Shown: piece by piece, positions 1-7,112 of the stretch | Layout of the letters: each line of letters begins with the position of its first letter | How positions within the stretch are numbered: position 1 is the stretch's first letter | DNA from: Candidatus Sulfopaludibacter sp. SbA3 | GTDB lineage: Bacteria > Acidobacteriota > Vicinamibacteria > Vicinamibacterales > UBA2999 | Assembly: GCA_945866285.1 (NCBI GenBank) | Contig: CAMBHC010000066.1 | Location: 1-10,046 of the forward strand | Direction: 5' to 3' | Length of the DNA: 10,046 nucleotides | Notes under the pieces: generated by a model | Seen by the model: only the letters and a program-made list of their open reading frames with translations | Told to the model about the DNA's origin: nothing | Databases searched by the model: none | Position numbers and translations under genes: made by a program

Positions 1-395
1 AGCCGTGGCGCGAGCGAGACAAAGAAATCGTTGCAGGAGTACGCGAGGGCTTCGGCCGGGGACAGCGCGCGCTTGAGGTCGGGATGCGAACAGACGAAGG
101 TCTGGCCATCAACCTTCACGGTGCGCCGGCACATGTGGCTGGTCTTGCCGTCGATCACGCCATCTTCAAGAGCTGCGACCAGGGCCACGGTCTTGACGAC
201 CGAGCCCGGCAGCCCTTGCGCATCGAGAACATCGGCCCGCGCCTCGCGCCGCTCGCGGGGATTGTCCAGGCTGCGCACGAAATACGCAGCCTGCCGCGCC
301 GTAGCGTCTTCGCGGAGGCGGGGACCAGATTGCGCGTGAGCGGTGGCCACCGCGGCCAGGAACGCCAGCGCAACTGCGGCCCGCCGCCACCTCAT
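1..395 (-). CDS. Secreted penicillin-binding transpeptidase-domain protein (3' partial)
   Basis: The frame opens at an ATG at 395 and stays open for 131 complete codons to the window edge, so the C-terminus is missing. Residues 1-22 look like a signal peptide (arginines, a hydrophobic stretch, then an AHA-Q cleavage site), so the product is probably exported. Two active-site motifs of serine penicillin-binding transpeptidases occur at normal spacing: SVVK (S65-K68, the SxxK nucleophile) and SCN (S120-N122, the SxN motif). The KTG motif would lie beyond the edge. Family knowledge: such domains cross-link peptidoglycan in the periplasm. There is no room for a glycosyltransferase or class B dimerisation domain before the SxxK, so this is a minimal transpeptidase, or one fused to something further downstream. 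The start overlaps the stop of the SET gene (ATGA, 395-392) and has no Shine-Dalgarno of its own, which implies translational coupling. It could instead be a beta-lactamase-like or carboxypeptidase relative. Confidence 0.8.
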   Translation of the reverse strand, partial: MRWRRAAVALAFLAAVATAHAQSGPRLREDATARQAAYFVRSLDNPRERREARADVLDAQGLPGSVVKTVALVAALEDGVIDGKTSHMCRRTVKVDGQTFVCSHPDLKRALSPAEALAYSCNDFFVSLAPR

Positions 396-814
396 AGCTT
401 GGTCTTGCAGCCCGGCCGGCACAGGCAGGGAATGACCTTGTCGCCTTCCGTGTTGTAGTCGTAGCTCAGCTCGTCGCCAGCGGCAATGGCCTTCGCGGCG
501 CGAATCCAGATGGTCTTGGTCTTGCTGTCCACCTCAATCCAGCAATTGCCATTGCAGGAATGGTTGATGAAGCGGGCATCGTTGCCGCCGACATTGGCGT
601 CGCGGCTCCAGTTGCGGTTGACCCGGAACACCCAGATGCAGCCCTTTTTCAGATAGCGGTCTTCGCGGCTCTCGCTCTGCTTGTTGGTGATCAGCTCACC
701 GGTGTACTCGATGATGCGCTTGTTCTTGTTGATCGGCTCCAGGGCGAAGACGCCGAAGCCGTGCAGTTTGGAGCGCTTACGTCGAACTTTTGGGAGGGGT
801 GTCGCTTTGGGCAT
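392..814 (-). CDS. SET-domain protein lysine methyltransferase with post-SET cysteines
   Basis: This encodes 140 residues. The SET fold is recognisable throughout: a basic N-terminal tail (residues 1-17), HGFGVFA (18-24, the GxG S-adenosylmethionine motif), EYTGELI (36-42), RFINHSCNGNC (81-91, the NHSC knot), GDELSYDYN (113-121, with the catalytic-type Tyr) and a post-SET cysteine group (C130, C132, C136) that should bind zinc with a cysteine of the NHSC region. The family transfers methyl groups from S-adenosylmethionine to lysine. The bacterial substrate is unknown; nucleoid or ribosomal proteins are guesses. The open frame extends upstream to 1540, but that part is antisense to the RidA gene and carries no SET-related sequence, so I chose the ATG at 814. 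There is no good Shine-Dalgarno before it. The stop overlaps the start of the transpeptidase gene by four bases. Confidence 0.88.
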   Translation of the reverse strand: MPKATPLPKVRRKRSKLHGFGVFALEPINKNKRIIEYTGELITNKQSESREDRYLKKGCIWVFRVNRNWSRDANVGGNDARFINHSCNGNCWIEVDSKTKTIWIRAAKAIAAGDELSYDYNTEGDKVIPCLCRPGCKTKL

Positions 815-872
815 CTGTGACTGTCTGGAAGGCGATGACGGAGTGAATAAACGGCCTCGTAACGGTTCAGCC

Positions 873-902
873 AGTGTAGCAAGAGGAATGATACATTGTC
901 GC
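873..902 (-). promoter_or_regulatory. Candidate sigma70-like promoter for the SET-transpeptidase pair
   Basis: Read on the minus strand there is GCGACA (902-897), an 18-base spacer, then TACACT (878-873), each matching four of six consensus bases. It lies in the 102-bp divergent region between the SET and RidA genes, about 60 bases before the SET start. Such matches occur often by chance and I saw no operator, so this is a weak call. I found no convincing promoter for the RidA gene on the other strand. Confidence 0.22.
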
Positions 903-904
903 GT

Positions 905-910
905 GAGAGG
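905..910 (+). promoter_or_regulatory. Ribosome binding site that sets the RidA-fusion start at GTG 917
   Basis: GAGAGG at 905-910 lies six bases before a GTG at 917, which is ideal Shine-Dalgarno spacing. The alternative in-frame TTG at 896 has no such site and would add seven charged or polar residues ahead of the signal peptide. This favours GTG 917. Confidence 0.65.
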
Positions 911-916
911 TACACT

Positions 917-2083
917 GTGCGACGCTATTTGACGACGTTCCTGTTCGTGTCCGTGGTGAGTCTGGGGGTGACCGTGCAAGGCCAACGACAGTTGTTTCCG
1001 GGTGCCGGCAACCTGCCGTTCAGCGCCGCCGCCAAGGGCGACGGCTTGATCTACGTCTCGGGCACCATTGCCGCCCAGGGCGACATCAAGGCCCAGACCA
1101 AGGCGGTGCTCGACAGCATCGGCCAGACGCTGACCAAATCCGGCTCGAGCCTGGGCATGGTCGCGAGCGCCAATGTCTATTTGAAGAACGCGGCTGATGC
1201 CGCGGCGATGACCGAGGTCTGGCGCCAGGTGTGGCCCAAGGACGCGCCGGTGCGGACCACCGTGGTCTCCGACTTCGTTGTACCCGGCGCCCTGATCGAG
1301 ATCTCGGCCGTGGCCATTCCCACCGGCGGCGAACGCGTGGTCGTCGCGCCGGCGGGATGGTCGACCGCCAATCCCTACAGCTACGCCATCAAGTCGGGCG
1401 ACAGCCTGTTCATGTCGGGCCTGGTGTCGCGCGGCGTCAAGGACAACCAGCCGATCGACGGCGACATGACCGCGCAAATGAACGTGATCATGGCGAACGC
1501 CGGCGAGTTGCTGAAGGCCGCCGGGTTCGGCTTTGAACACGTCGTTGCCAACCGCGTCTACATCACCGATGGCACGAAGTTCGGGGAGATGAACAAGGCC
1601 TACGTGCCGTTGTTCCCCAAGGACCCGCCAACCCGCGCCACCGTGATCGTCGGCTTACCCGGCCCAACTTACCAGGTGGAGATCACCATGGTCGCCAACA
1701 AACGGCCGAAGCAGGCGTTCGCGACACCTAATGCCGATGGCACCCCGGGCCGCCCCAGCGCGACGCTGAGCAGCGCCATCAAGGTCGGCAACACGCTGTA
1801 TGTCGCCGGCCTGCTCGGCAACAACGCCGACAACAAGGGCAACATGGAAGCGCAGACCAAGGAAACACTGGCACGGGTCAGCCGCACGCTGACCGCCGCC
1901 GGCTTCAGCATGAGCGACCTGGTCGATGGCATGGCCTACATCACCGACATCGCGAACTTCGATGCGATGAACGCCGGCTATCGCTCGGTGATCCCCAAGG
2001 ACTTCCCGGCTCGCGCCACGGTCAAGGCCGGGTTGGTCGGCGCCGACGGCCTCGTCGAGATCATGTTCATTGCCGCGAAGTAG
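917..2083 (+). CDS. Exported triple RidA (YjgF/YER057c/UK114) domain protein
   Basis: This encodes 388 residues from GTG 917. Residues 1-22 form a signal peptide (MRRYLTTFLFVSVVSLGVTV, then QG-Q). Three RidA domains follow, roughly at 33-136, 152-262 and 280-388. Each ends with the family signature: R113 with E128, R240 with E255, and R366 with E381. The Arg-Glu spacing is 15 residues in every copy, the same as the R105/E120 pair of E. coli-type RidA proteins. RidA enzymes deaminate reactive enamine/imine intermediates and are normally about 130-residue cytosolic homotrimers with active sites at subunit interfaces. One chain carrying three domains may fold as a pseudo-trimer, and the signal peptide places it outside the cytoplasm, where the usual PLP-derived substrate is not expected. 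The real substrate is therefore unknown. The domains have diverged strongly from one another, so the duplication is old. The gene is divergent from the SET gene and convergent with sulP. Confidence 0.9.
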   Translation: MRRYLTTFLFVSVVSLGVTVQGQRQLFPGAGNLPFSAAAKGDGLIYVSGTIAAQGDIKAQTKAVLDSIGQTLTKSGSSLGMVASANVYLKNAADAAAMTEVWRQVWPKDAPVRTTVVSDFVVPGALIEISAVAIPTGGERVVVAPAGWSTANPYSYAIKSGDSLFMSGLVSRGVKDNQPIDGDMTAQMNVIMANAGELLKAAGFGFEHVVANRVYITDGTKFGEMNKAYVPLFPKDPPTRATVIVGLPGPTYQVEITMVANKRPKQAFATPNADGTPGRPSATLSSAIKVGNTLYVAGLLGNNADNKGNMEAQTKETLARVSRTLTAAGFSMSDLVDGMAYITDIANFDAMNAGYRSVIPKDFPARATVKAGLVGADGLVEIMFIAAK

Positions 2084-2084
2084 A

Positions 2085-2102
2085 GTCCGCCTTTAGGCGG
2101 AC
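2085..2102. repeat. TTTA-centred palindrome after the RidA-fusion stop
   Basis: GTCCGCC (2085-2091), loop TTTA (2092-2095), GGCGGAC (2096-2102): a perfect 7-bp stem. No T-tract follows, so it is not a good terminator by itself. The RidA stop codon sits in the GTAGAG hexamer (2080-2085) that runs into the stem. The centre matches the palindrome at 7569-7588, and the GTAGAG flank matches the degenerate copy at 7921-7945. I read it as a REP-like dispersed repeat. Confidence 0.6.
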
Positions 2103-2110
2103 AGACAAAC

Positions 2111-2145
2111 AAAGGCCGGGGCCTACGCCCCGGCCTTTTCTTTTT
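2111..2145. terminator. Strong bidirectional intrinsic terminator between convergent genes
   Basis: The left arm 2111-2122 (AAAGGCCGGGGC) pairs perfectly with 2127-2138 (GCCCCGGCCTTT) around a four-base loop CTAC. A T-rich run to 2145 follows on the plus strand. Read on the minus strand the stem is followed by a TTTGTTTGT-like stretch, so it can also end the sulP transcript. The sulP stop codon (TAG, 2125-2123) lies in the loop and the right arm encodes the last residues of SulP. Confidence 0.9.
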
Positions 2146-3805
2146 CCCCCGCCACCACCGCCGCCGCGCGATCAAGCGCTCCCTGCACGCTCTCGCAGAT
2201 GTTGGCGTCGCCGAGCCGGCGGTGAAACTCAGCTTTCCGCAGGGCCGCCATCGGCTGCGACGGTGCGCCGCACAAGATCATCGTCCGCCCCTTCGTCCGC
2301 AGCGCGTCGGCTAGCTCCTCGATCGCACTCAATCCGGTCGCGTCGATCGCGGTCATGTTGCGCAGCCGGAGCACAACGACGCGCGGCAGGTCGTCTGCTT
2401 GTTCGGCGATCTCGTGCAACTTGTCGGTGGCGCCAAACAGGAACGGCCCGTGGATGCGGAAGATCGCGACGTAGTCGGGAATCACCTTGTCTTGCAGGAT
2501 GTGCGGGCGCCCGGCCTCGATGTACGCGTCGGTGACCCGGCTCACGGTGGTGGTCTGAGCCACGCGGCGGATGTACAACAGCGCCGCGAGCACCATACCG
2601 ACTTCCACGGCCACCGTCAGATCAGCCAGCACCGTCAGCAAGAAGGTGGCGGTCCAGACCGCGATGTCGGCATACGACTGCTTGAAGACCTCGCCAATCT
2701 CCAGCCACTCGCCCATGTTCCAGGCCACTACGAACAGGATCGCCGCCAACACCGGCAACGGGACATACGCCGCCAGGCTGGCGCCGAACAACAACACGCC
2801 CAGCAGCGTGATCGCGTGGATGATGCCCGACATCGGCGAACGCGCGCCGGAGCGGATGTTGGTCGCCGTCCGGGCGAGCGCGCCGGTCGCCGGCAACCCG
2901 CCGAACATGGGCGACACGATATTGGCAATGCCCTGGGCAAATAGTTCGGTGTTGGGATTGTGACGATCGCCGCCCATGCGGTCGGCCACCACGGCCGACA
3001 ACAACGACTCAATGGCGCCGAGCATCGCGACGGTGACCGCCGGCGAGATCAAGCTCAGCACCAGTTCGGGCCTGAACACCGGGATGTGAAATGCCGGCAA
3101 TCCCGCCGGAATGCCGCCAAACCTGGATCCGATGGTCGCGACGTCCAGCTGCAACACGATCGCCGCGCCGGTGCCGGCACACAGCGCGACGATGTACGCG
3201 GGGATCCGCGTGATGTAGCGGCTCCACAAAATGAGCAGCAGTAACGTGCCCACACCGAGCGCGAGCGAGTCGGGCGGCACCGAGCCGAGATTGGCGCCAA
3301 TCACCTCGAGGCGCCCGATGAACTCGCCCGGCACCGCAATCTCAAGGCCCAGGAAGTCCTTCAGTTGGGTGCTGGCAATGACGAGCGCAATGCCGTTGGT
3401 GAAGCCGATGATTACCGGCTTGGGGATGTACTTCACCGCGGTCCCGGTGCCGGTCAGTCCCATCACCACGAGGATCACGCCCGCCATCAACGTGCACATG
3501 AACAGGCCGTCGACGCCGTACTTCGCGATGATGCCCGACACGACCACGACGAAGGCGCCGGTCGGGCCGCCAATCTGGAAGCGCGATCCGCCCAGCGCGG
3601 AGATGATGAAGCCGGTGATGATCGCGCAGTAGATGCCCGACTGCGGCGTGAGGCCGGACGCGATGGCGAATGCCATGGCTAGCGGCAAGGCCACGAGGCC
3701 CACGGTAACGCCAGCGACCAGGTCGGCGGAGAACGCCGCGGCGTCGTAGCCCTCAGCGAAGGTCAACACCGACCGCGGCCACCAGCCTGGCAGGCGCTTC
3801 TTCAT
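2123..3805 (-). CDS. SulP-family (SLC26-like) anion transporter with C-terminal STAS domain
   Basis: This encodes 560 residues, a normal length for the family. Residues about 25-415 are a series of hydrophobic segments containing SulP landmarks: PLAMAFAIASGLTPQSGIY (41-59), GGPTGAF (79-85), PKPVIIGFTNGIA (128-140) and GGLPATGALART (302-313). Residues about 440-550 form a STAS domain with DATG (488-491), so Thr490 is at the position phosphorylated as Ser in anti-sigma antagonists. SulP proteins move sulfate, bicarbonate or dicarboxylates across the inner membrane; nothing here settles the substrate. No carbonic anhydrase or sulfate-assimilation gene lies nearby. The ATG at 3805 overlaps the stop of the beta-propeller gene (ATGA, 3805-3802) with no own ribosome binding site, implying coupling. 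The frame remains open upstream to 4153, but that stretch is antisense-frame noise over the propeller gene. The 3' end is embedded in the terminator hairpin. Confidence 0.93.
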   Translation of the reverse strand: MKKRLPGWWPRSVLTFAEGYDAAAFSADLVAGVTVGLVALPLAMAFAIASGLTPQSGIYCAIITGFIISALGGSRFQIGGPTGAFVVVVSGIIAKYGVDGLFMCTLMAGVILVVMGLTGTGTAVKYIPKPVIIGFTNGIALVIASTQLKDFLGLEIAVPGEFIGRLEVIGANLGSVPPDSLALGVGTLLLLILWSRYITRIPAYIVALCAGTGAAIVLQLDVATIGSRFGGIPAGLPAFHIPVFRPELVLSLISPAVTVAMLGAIESLLSAVVADRMGGDRHNPNTELFAQGIANIVSPMFGGLPATGALARTATNIRSGARSPMSGIIHAITLLGVLLFGASLAAYVPLPVLAAILFVVAWNMGEWLEIGEVFKQSYADIAVWTATFLLTVLADLTVAVEVGMVLAALLYIRRVAQTTTVSRVTDAYIEAGRPHILQDKVIPDYVAIFRIHGPFLFGATDKLHEIAEQADDLPRVVVLRLRNMTAIDATGLSAIEELADALRTKGRTMILCGAPSQPMAALRKAEFHRRLGDANICESVQGALDRAAAVVAGEKEKAGA

Positions 3806-5559
3806 TGCATGGCGTAGAACAGCGCGTCGTAGCTCCACACCGTGAAGGCGATGCGGGTGCCATCCGGCGACCAGGCCGGCTGGGTCTTGTGCGACAGATC
3901 GCTGGTCACTTGGACGGGCGTGCCGCCACCGATAACGGGGATGCGGAAGATCTGAAAGAACCCATCTGGTGCCGGCGCCGTGAACGCCACCATGCGGCCG
4001 TCGGCCGACACCGCCAGACCCGGGAAGTCGTGCTCCGTCTCGAACTCGTGCACGACGTGGGGACGGCCACCAGTGCTCGGCAGGGTGATGATGGCGTGGC
4101 GCCCTGGGCCAACCTTGGCGATGGCAATGGCGGTGGTGCTGCTCGGCAACCACTCCGCGTGCGTGATCTCGCCATCGAACCCTTCAGCCCGGACCTCACG
4201 CAGTTCCGCGGTCACGCTGCCTGATTCCTGGTCCACGCCGATGGCGTAGACCACCGAGCGGCCATCGCCCTTGCGCGCACCAGCGAGCAACACCGTCTGC
4301 CCATCGGGCGACCAGCGCGGCCAGCCCACTTCCGCCCCGCGGCCCAGGAACGTAATCCGGCGATCCGGTCCCTTTCCATCCGCCGGCCTCAGCCACACAT
4401 CGTCCGACATCTCGCGATGCGTGTGAAACGCGATCCACTTGCCGTTGGGCGACCACGCCATGGCCTGGTCTTCAGAATCGGATTTGGTAATCACTTCCGC
4501 CGGCTGGTCGGCGGGTAGTGGCTGCGAGAGGTCGATGACGCCGATCTCCTGCGCGATATCCGGATACTTCGCATCGTCCACCACCCGGCGCCAGGTGCCA
4601 TAGGTGAAGGCGAGGCGATGCCGGGTCGGATGGAAGGACGGGGTTTCAGACTGGAAGGTCGTGAGCTGGCGCGTGGTGCCACCGCCCGACGGCGCGTCGG
4701 CCAGGAAGGTGCGATACGACTGGACCTTGAAGATGGCCGTGCCGTTGGCCGCCACCGACGGCGCGTAGGCATCGCGCGAGAACGAGGTCAGCCGGCGCGC
4801 GCGGCTCTTGGCCGGATCCGCGGCCCACAGCTCAACCATGCCCTGATCGTTAGGCGACGCGAAATAGACCTGCGTGCCATCGCCTGAGAATGCCAGCGGC
4901 CCGATCACGTCGAGATCGGGCTCGAAGCGCAGCGCCGGTGCGCCGCAGGGAATCGACACGCGCGGCGGGCCACCTTCATTGGTGATACAGGCAATGTCGC
5001 CCGATGGCGTCCAGGCCGGCGACGACGGCCTGGCGGCGAGCAGTGTGCGTTGGCGGGTCACGCCGTCGGCCGAGATGCGCCACAGTTCCGCGCCTTCCTT
5101 GCCGGTCGCCAACGCGACCACCGACTTCGCGTCCGCATTCCACGCCGGCTGGCGCAGGTGATTCACGTCCTGGCCGCCCCACAGCGGCTTGCGCACCACG
5201 CCCTCGGCCGAGAAGCTGTAGGTTTGCCAGCGCACCGGCGCACCGGTGTCTTCGGCGACCAGCACCTCGTTGCCGGCCCACGCCAGGTAACGAATCTGCC
5301 CATCGCCGGCCGGCAGGGTCTGCGGCACTCCGCCACCAATCGGCAGCACGCGGATGAATCGACCTTCGGTGTAGGCAAGGCGCGTGGCATCGGGCGAGAT
5401 CACGCCGGCCGGATCCCGATAGCCGACGATGCCGAGTTGGTGGGCGGTGGTGAGGTACGTCAGGCGCGGCGGTTCGCCGCCCAGCACCATCGCGGGCCGG
5501 GCCCACAGCAAGGCCACCAGGGCCCAGACGACAACGCCGAACAGGACGAGCGCGCGCAT
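3802..5559 (-). CDS. Membrane-anchored PD40/TolB-like beta-propeller protein
   Basis: This encodes 585 residues. Residues 4-20 (LVLFGVVVWALVALLWA) are one hydrophobic helix, a signal anchor or uncleaved signal peptide, so the rest is probably periplasmic. Repeated blade motifs of the W/F-S-P-D-G-x-x-[IV]-A-F type occur at about 54-63 (ISPDATRLAY), 140, 183, 223 (AFSGDGTQVYFA), 309, 369 (WSPNGKWIAFH), 416 (WSPDGQTVLLA), 517 (VSADGRMVAFT) and 563 (WSPDGTRIAFT). That makes at least nine recognisable repeats, perhaps two propellers. No peptidase, amidohydrolase or kinase domain is attached, unlike many relatives, and the chain ends straight after the last blade. The likely role is protein binding or scaffolding, with partner unknown. 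The start has a fitting AGGA five bases upstream (5568-5565). Its stop overlaps the start of sulP, and it lies 52 bp after the YbjT-like gene. Confidence 0.85.
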   Translation of the reverse strand: MRALVLFGVVVWALVALLWARPAMVLGGEPPRLTYLTTAHQLGIVGYRDPAGVISPDATRLAYTEGRFIRVLPIGGGVPQTLPAGDGQIRYLAWAGNEVLVAEDTGAPVRWQTYSFSAEGVVRKPLWGGQDVNHLRQPAWNADAKSVVALATGKEGAELWRISADGVTRQRTLLAARPSSPAWTPSGDIACITNEGGPPRVSIPCGAPALRFEPDLDVIGPLAFSGDGTQVYFASPNDQGMVELWAADPAKSRARRLTSFSRDAYAPSVAANGTAIFKVQSYRTFLADAPSGGGTTRQLTTFQSETPSFHPTRHRLAFTYGTWRRVVDDAKYPDIAQEIGVIDLSQPLPADQPAEVITKSDSEDQAMAWSPNGKWIAFHTHREMSDDVWLRPADGKGPDRRITFLGRGAEVGWPRWSPDGQTVLLAGARKGDGRSVVYAIGVDQESGSVTAELREVRAEGFDGEITHAEWLPSSTTAIAIAKVGPGRHAIITLPSTGGRPHVVHEFETEHDFPGLAVSADGRMVAFTAPAPDGFFQIFRIPVIGGGTPVQVTSDLSHKTQPAWSPDGTRIAFTVWSYDALFYAMQ

Positions 5560-5611
5560 CCTGTTCCTATTCTATTCCTCCACGCCGTATCCTCGTGCCA
5601 ATGGCTGCGAG

Positions 5612-7057
5612 CTACGCCGTGACCGTGAGCGCGGCGCGGGCTATGCCGCGCAGCATCCCGCCGAACACCAAGTGGTGCAGGGGACTAATGGCGTACCAGT
5701 AGGCCTTCCCGAGCACGCCCTCGGGATCGAAGGTTGCGGTCTGGCGAATCAGCGTGCCGGCGGCGGCGGGCACGACCTCGAACTCGAGCCAGGCTCGTCC
5801 GGGCAATCGCATCTCTGCCGACAGGCGCAGCCGTCGGCCGGGCTCGATCGACTCAACCCGCCAGAAGTCGAGCGTGTCACCCACGCGCAGTGTCTCGGGT
5901 GACGGCCGGCCCCGTCGCATGCCCACGCCACCGCTCAACAGATCGAGCAGGCCACGCAGGCGCCAGAGCCAGTTCCAGGCGTACCAGCCAGTATCGCCGC
6001 CAATGCGTTCAATGCACTTGAACACCGCCGACGGCGTGGCGCTAACGGTGATCGACCGCGCATCAGTCAACCGGGCGCCAAACTGTATGCCGTCCCATGA
6101 GGGTGGCACACGCGCCGACGACACGGCGTCGGTCCAGCGCGTGACGATCGGCTCGCCCGGCGCAACGCCGAGTGCACGCTTCACCGCCTCCTCCACGCCC
6201 ATGGGGCGCACCGCAAACATTCGCAGCGCGACGTCATCGTGCACCACGGTGGTGTGCACGATGCTCTCAATCAACTTGCGTCCGATCCTGGCATAGAGCG
6301 GCGTGATGAGGCCCAACCACAGGCTCGACACATACGGCGTCAAGACCGGAACCGCGAGCATGCGCAAGCGGCGGCCGCGCAGGCGGGCGTAGATTTTCAT
6401 GATCTCGGCGTAGGACACCTGGTCGGCGCCGCCAATCTCGTACACGCGGTACGCCGACGCCGGCAGGTCGAGCGCGGACATCAAGTAGTCGAGCAGGTCG
6501 TCGATGGCGATGGGCTGTGCTGGCACCCGGACCCATTTCGGCGTGATCATGAACGGCAGCCGTTCGACCAGCGATCGAATCATCTCGAACGACAGGCTGC
6601 CCGCGCCAATGACGATCGAGGCGCGGAACTCGAGCACCGGAATGCCTGACTCGCGCAGGATGCGGCCGACTTCCTGCCGGCTGCGAAGATGCGGCGACAG
6701 GTCTTCGTCTTCCCGGCCGAGCCCGCCAAGGTATATGAGGCGGCCGACGCCGGCGGCCTTTGCCGCCGCGGCAAAGTTCGCCGCGCCCTGACGGTCGGCC
6801 TCTTCGAAGGATCCCGGTGCGCCCATCGAGTGCACGAGGTAATAGGCCGTGTCGACGTCGCGCATGGCCGCGTCGAGGGTCGATGGCTCGAGGACGTCAC
6901 CACGAACCACATCGCGCGCCGGATGGTCCTGGGTCAGCACCTCTGGCCGTCGTGTCAGGCAGCGCACCTGGTGGTCGCGGGCTTCGAGCGTGCGCAGCAG
7001 CCGTCCTCCGACATAGCCGGTGGCGCCGGTGAGGAGGATGCGGGGGGCCGTCGGCAT
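5612..7057 (-). CDS. YbjT-like NAD(P)-binding SDR protein with C-terminal DUF2867 domain
   Basis: This encodes 481 residues, close to E. coli YbjT (about 476). The N-terminal part (about 5-295) is an atypical short-chain dehydrogenase/NmrA-like Rossmann domain: TGATGYVG (10-17) is the dinucleotide loop, GDV (53-55) and YYLVHSMG (72-79) follow, and SRQEVGRIL (126-134) takes the place of the usual YxxxK catalytic pair. The lack of that pair suggests a regulatory or non-classical role. The C-terminal part (about 330-478) matches DUF2867, which looks SRPBCC-like, with FDPEGVLGKAYWYAISPLHH (443-462) as its most recognisable stretch. Substrate and reaction are unknown. It begins 56 bp after the detached dnaE2 tail with only a weak ribosome binding site (AGAG close to the ATG), and ends 52 bp before the propeller gene. 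Confidence 0.88.
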   Translation of the reverse strand: MPTAPRILLTGATGYVGGRLLRTLEARDHQVRCLTRRPEVLTQDHPARDVVRGDVLEPSTLDAAMRDVDTAYYLVHSMGAPGSFEEADRQGAANFAAAAKAAGVGRLIYLGGLGREDEDLSPHLRSRQEVGRILRESGIPVLEFRASIVIGAGSLSFEMIRSLVERLPFMITPKWVRVPAQPIAIDDLLDYLMSALDLPASAYRVYEIGGADQVSYAEIMKIYARLRGRRLRMLAVPVLTPYVSSLWLGLITPLYARIGRKLIESIVHTTVVHDDVALRMFAVRPMGVEEAVKRALGVAPGEPIVTRWTDAVSSARVPPSWDGIQFGARLTDARSITVSATPSAVFKCIERIGGDTGWYAWNWLWRLRGLLDLLSGGVGMRRGRPSPETLRVGDTLDFWRVESIEPGRRLRLSAEMRLPGRAWLEFEVVPAAAGTLIRQTATFDPEGVLGKAYWYAISPLHHLVFGGMLRGIARAALTVTA

Positions 7058-7112
7058 GATCTCTGGGTAGTGTGACGCCGTTACGGTCCCGCGAGATGCA
7101 CAAGTAGCTGAA

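Noticed and set aside
84..458. Plus-strand open frame of 124 residues
   Set aside because: Antisense to the transpeptidase signal peptide, its SxxK/SxN region and the SET tail; no domain seen.
896..916. TTG at 896 as the RidA-fusion start
   Set aside because: There is no suitable ribosome binding site before it, while GTG 917 has GAGAGG at six-base spacing and begins a standard signal peptide.
815..1540. Upstream extension of the SET open frame (to 382 residues)
   Set aside because: It is fully antisense to the RidA fusion, has a His/Arg-rich shadow composition and no SET-related sequence. The ATG at 814 gives a complete SET protein.
2085..2102. First hairpin after RidA as the transcription terminator
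   Set aside because: It has no T-tract; the hairpin at 2111-2138 followed by T's is a much better terminator.
3806..4153. Upstream extension of the SulP open frame
   Set aside because: It overlaps the propeller gene on the same strand in another frame and adds a non-hydrophobic Arg/His-rich stretch unlike any SulP N-terminus.
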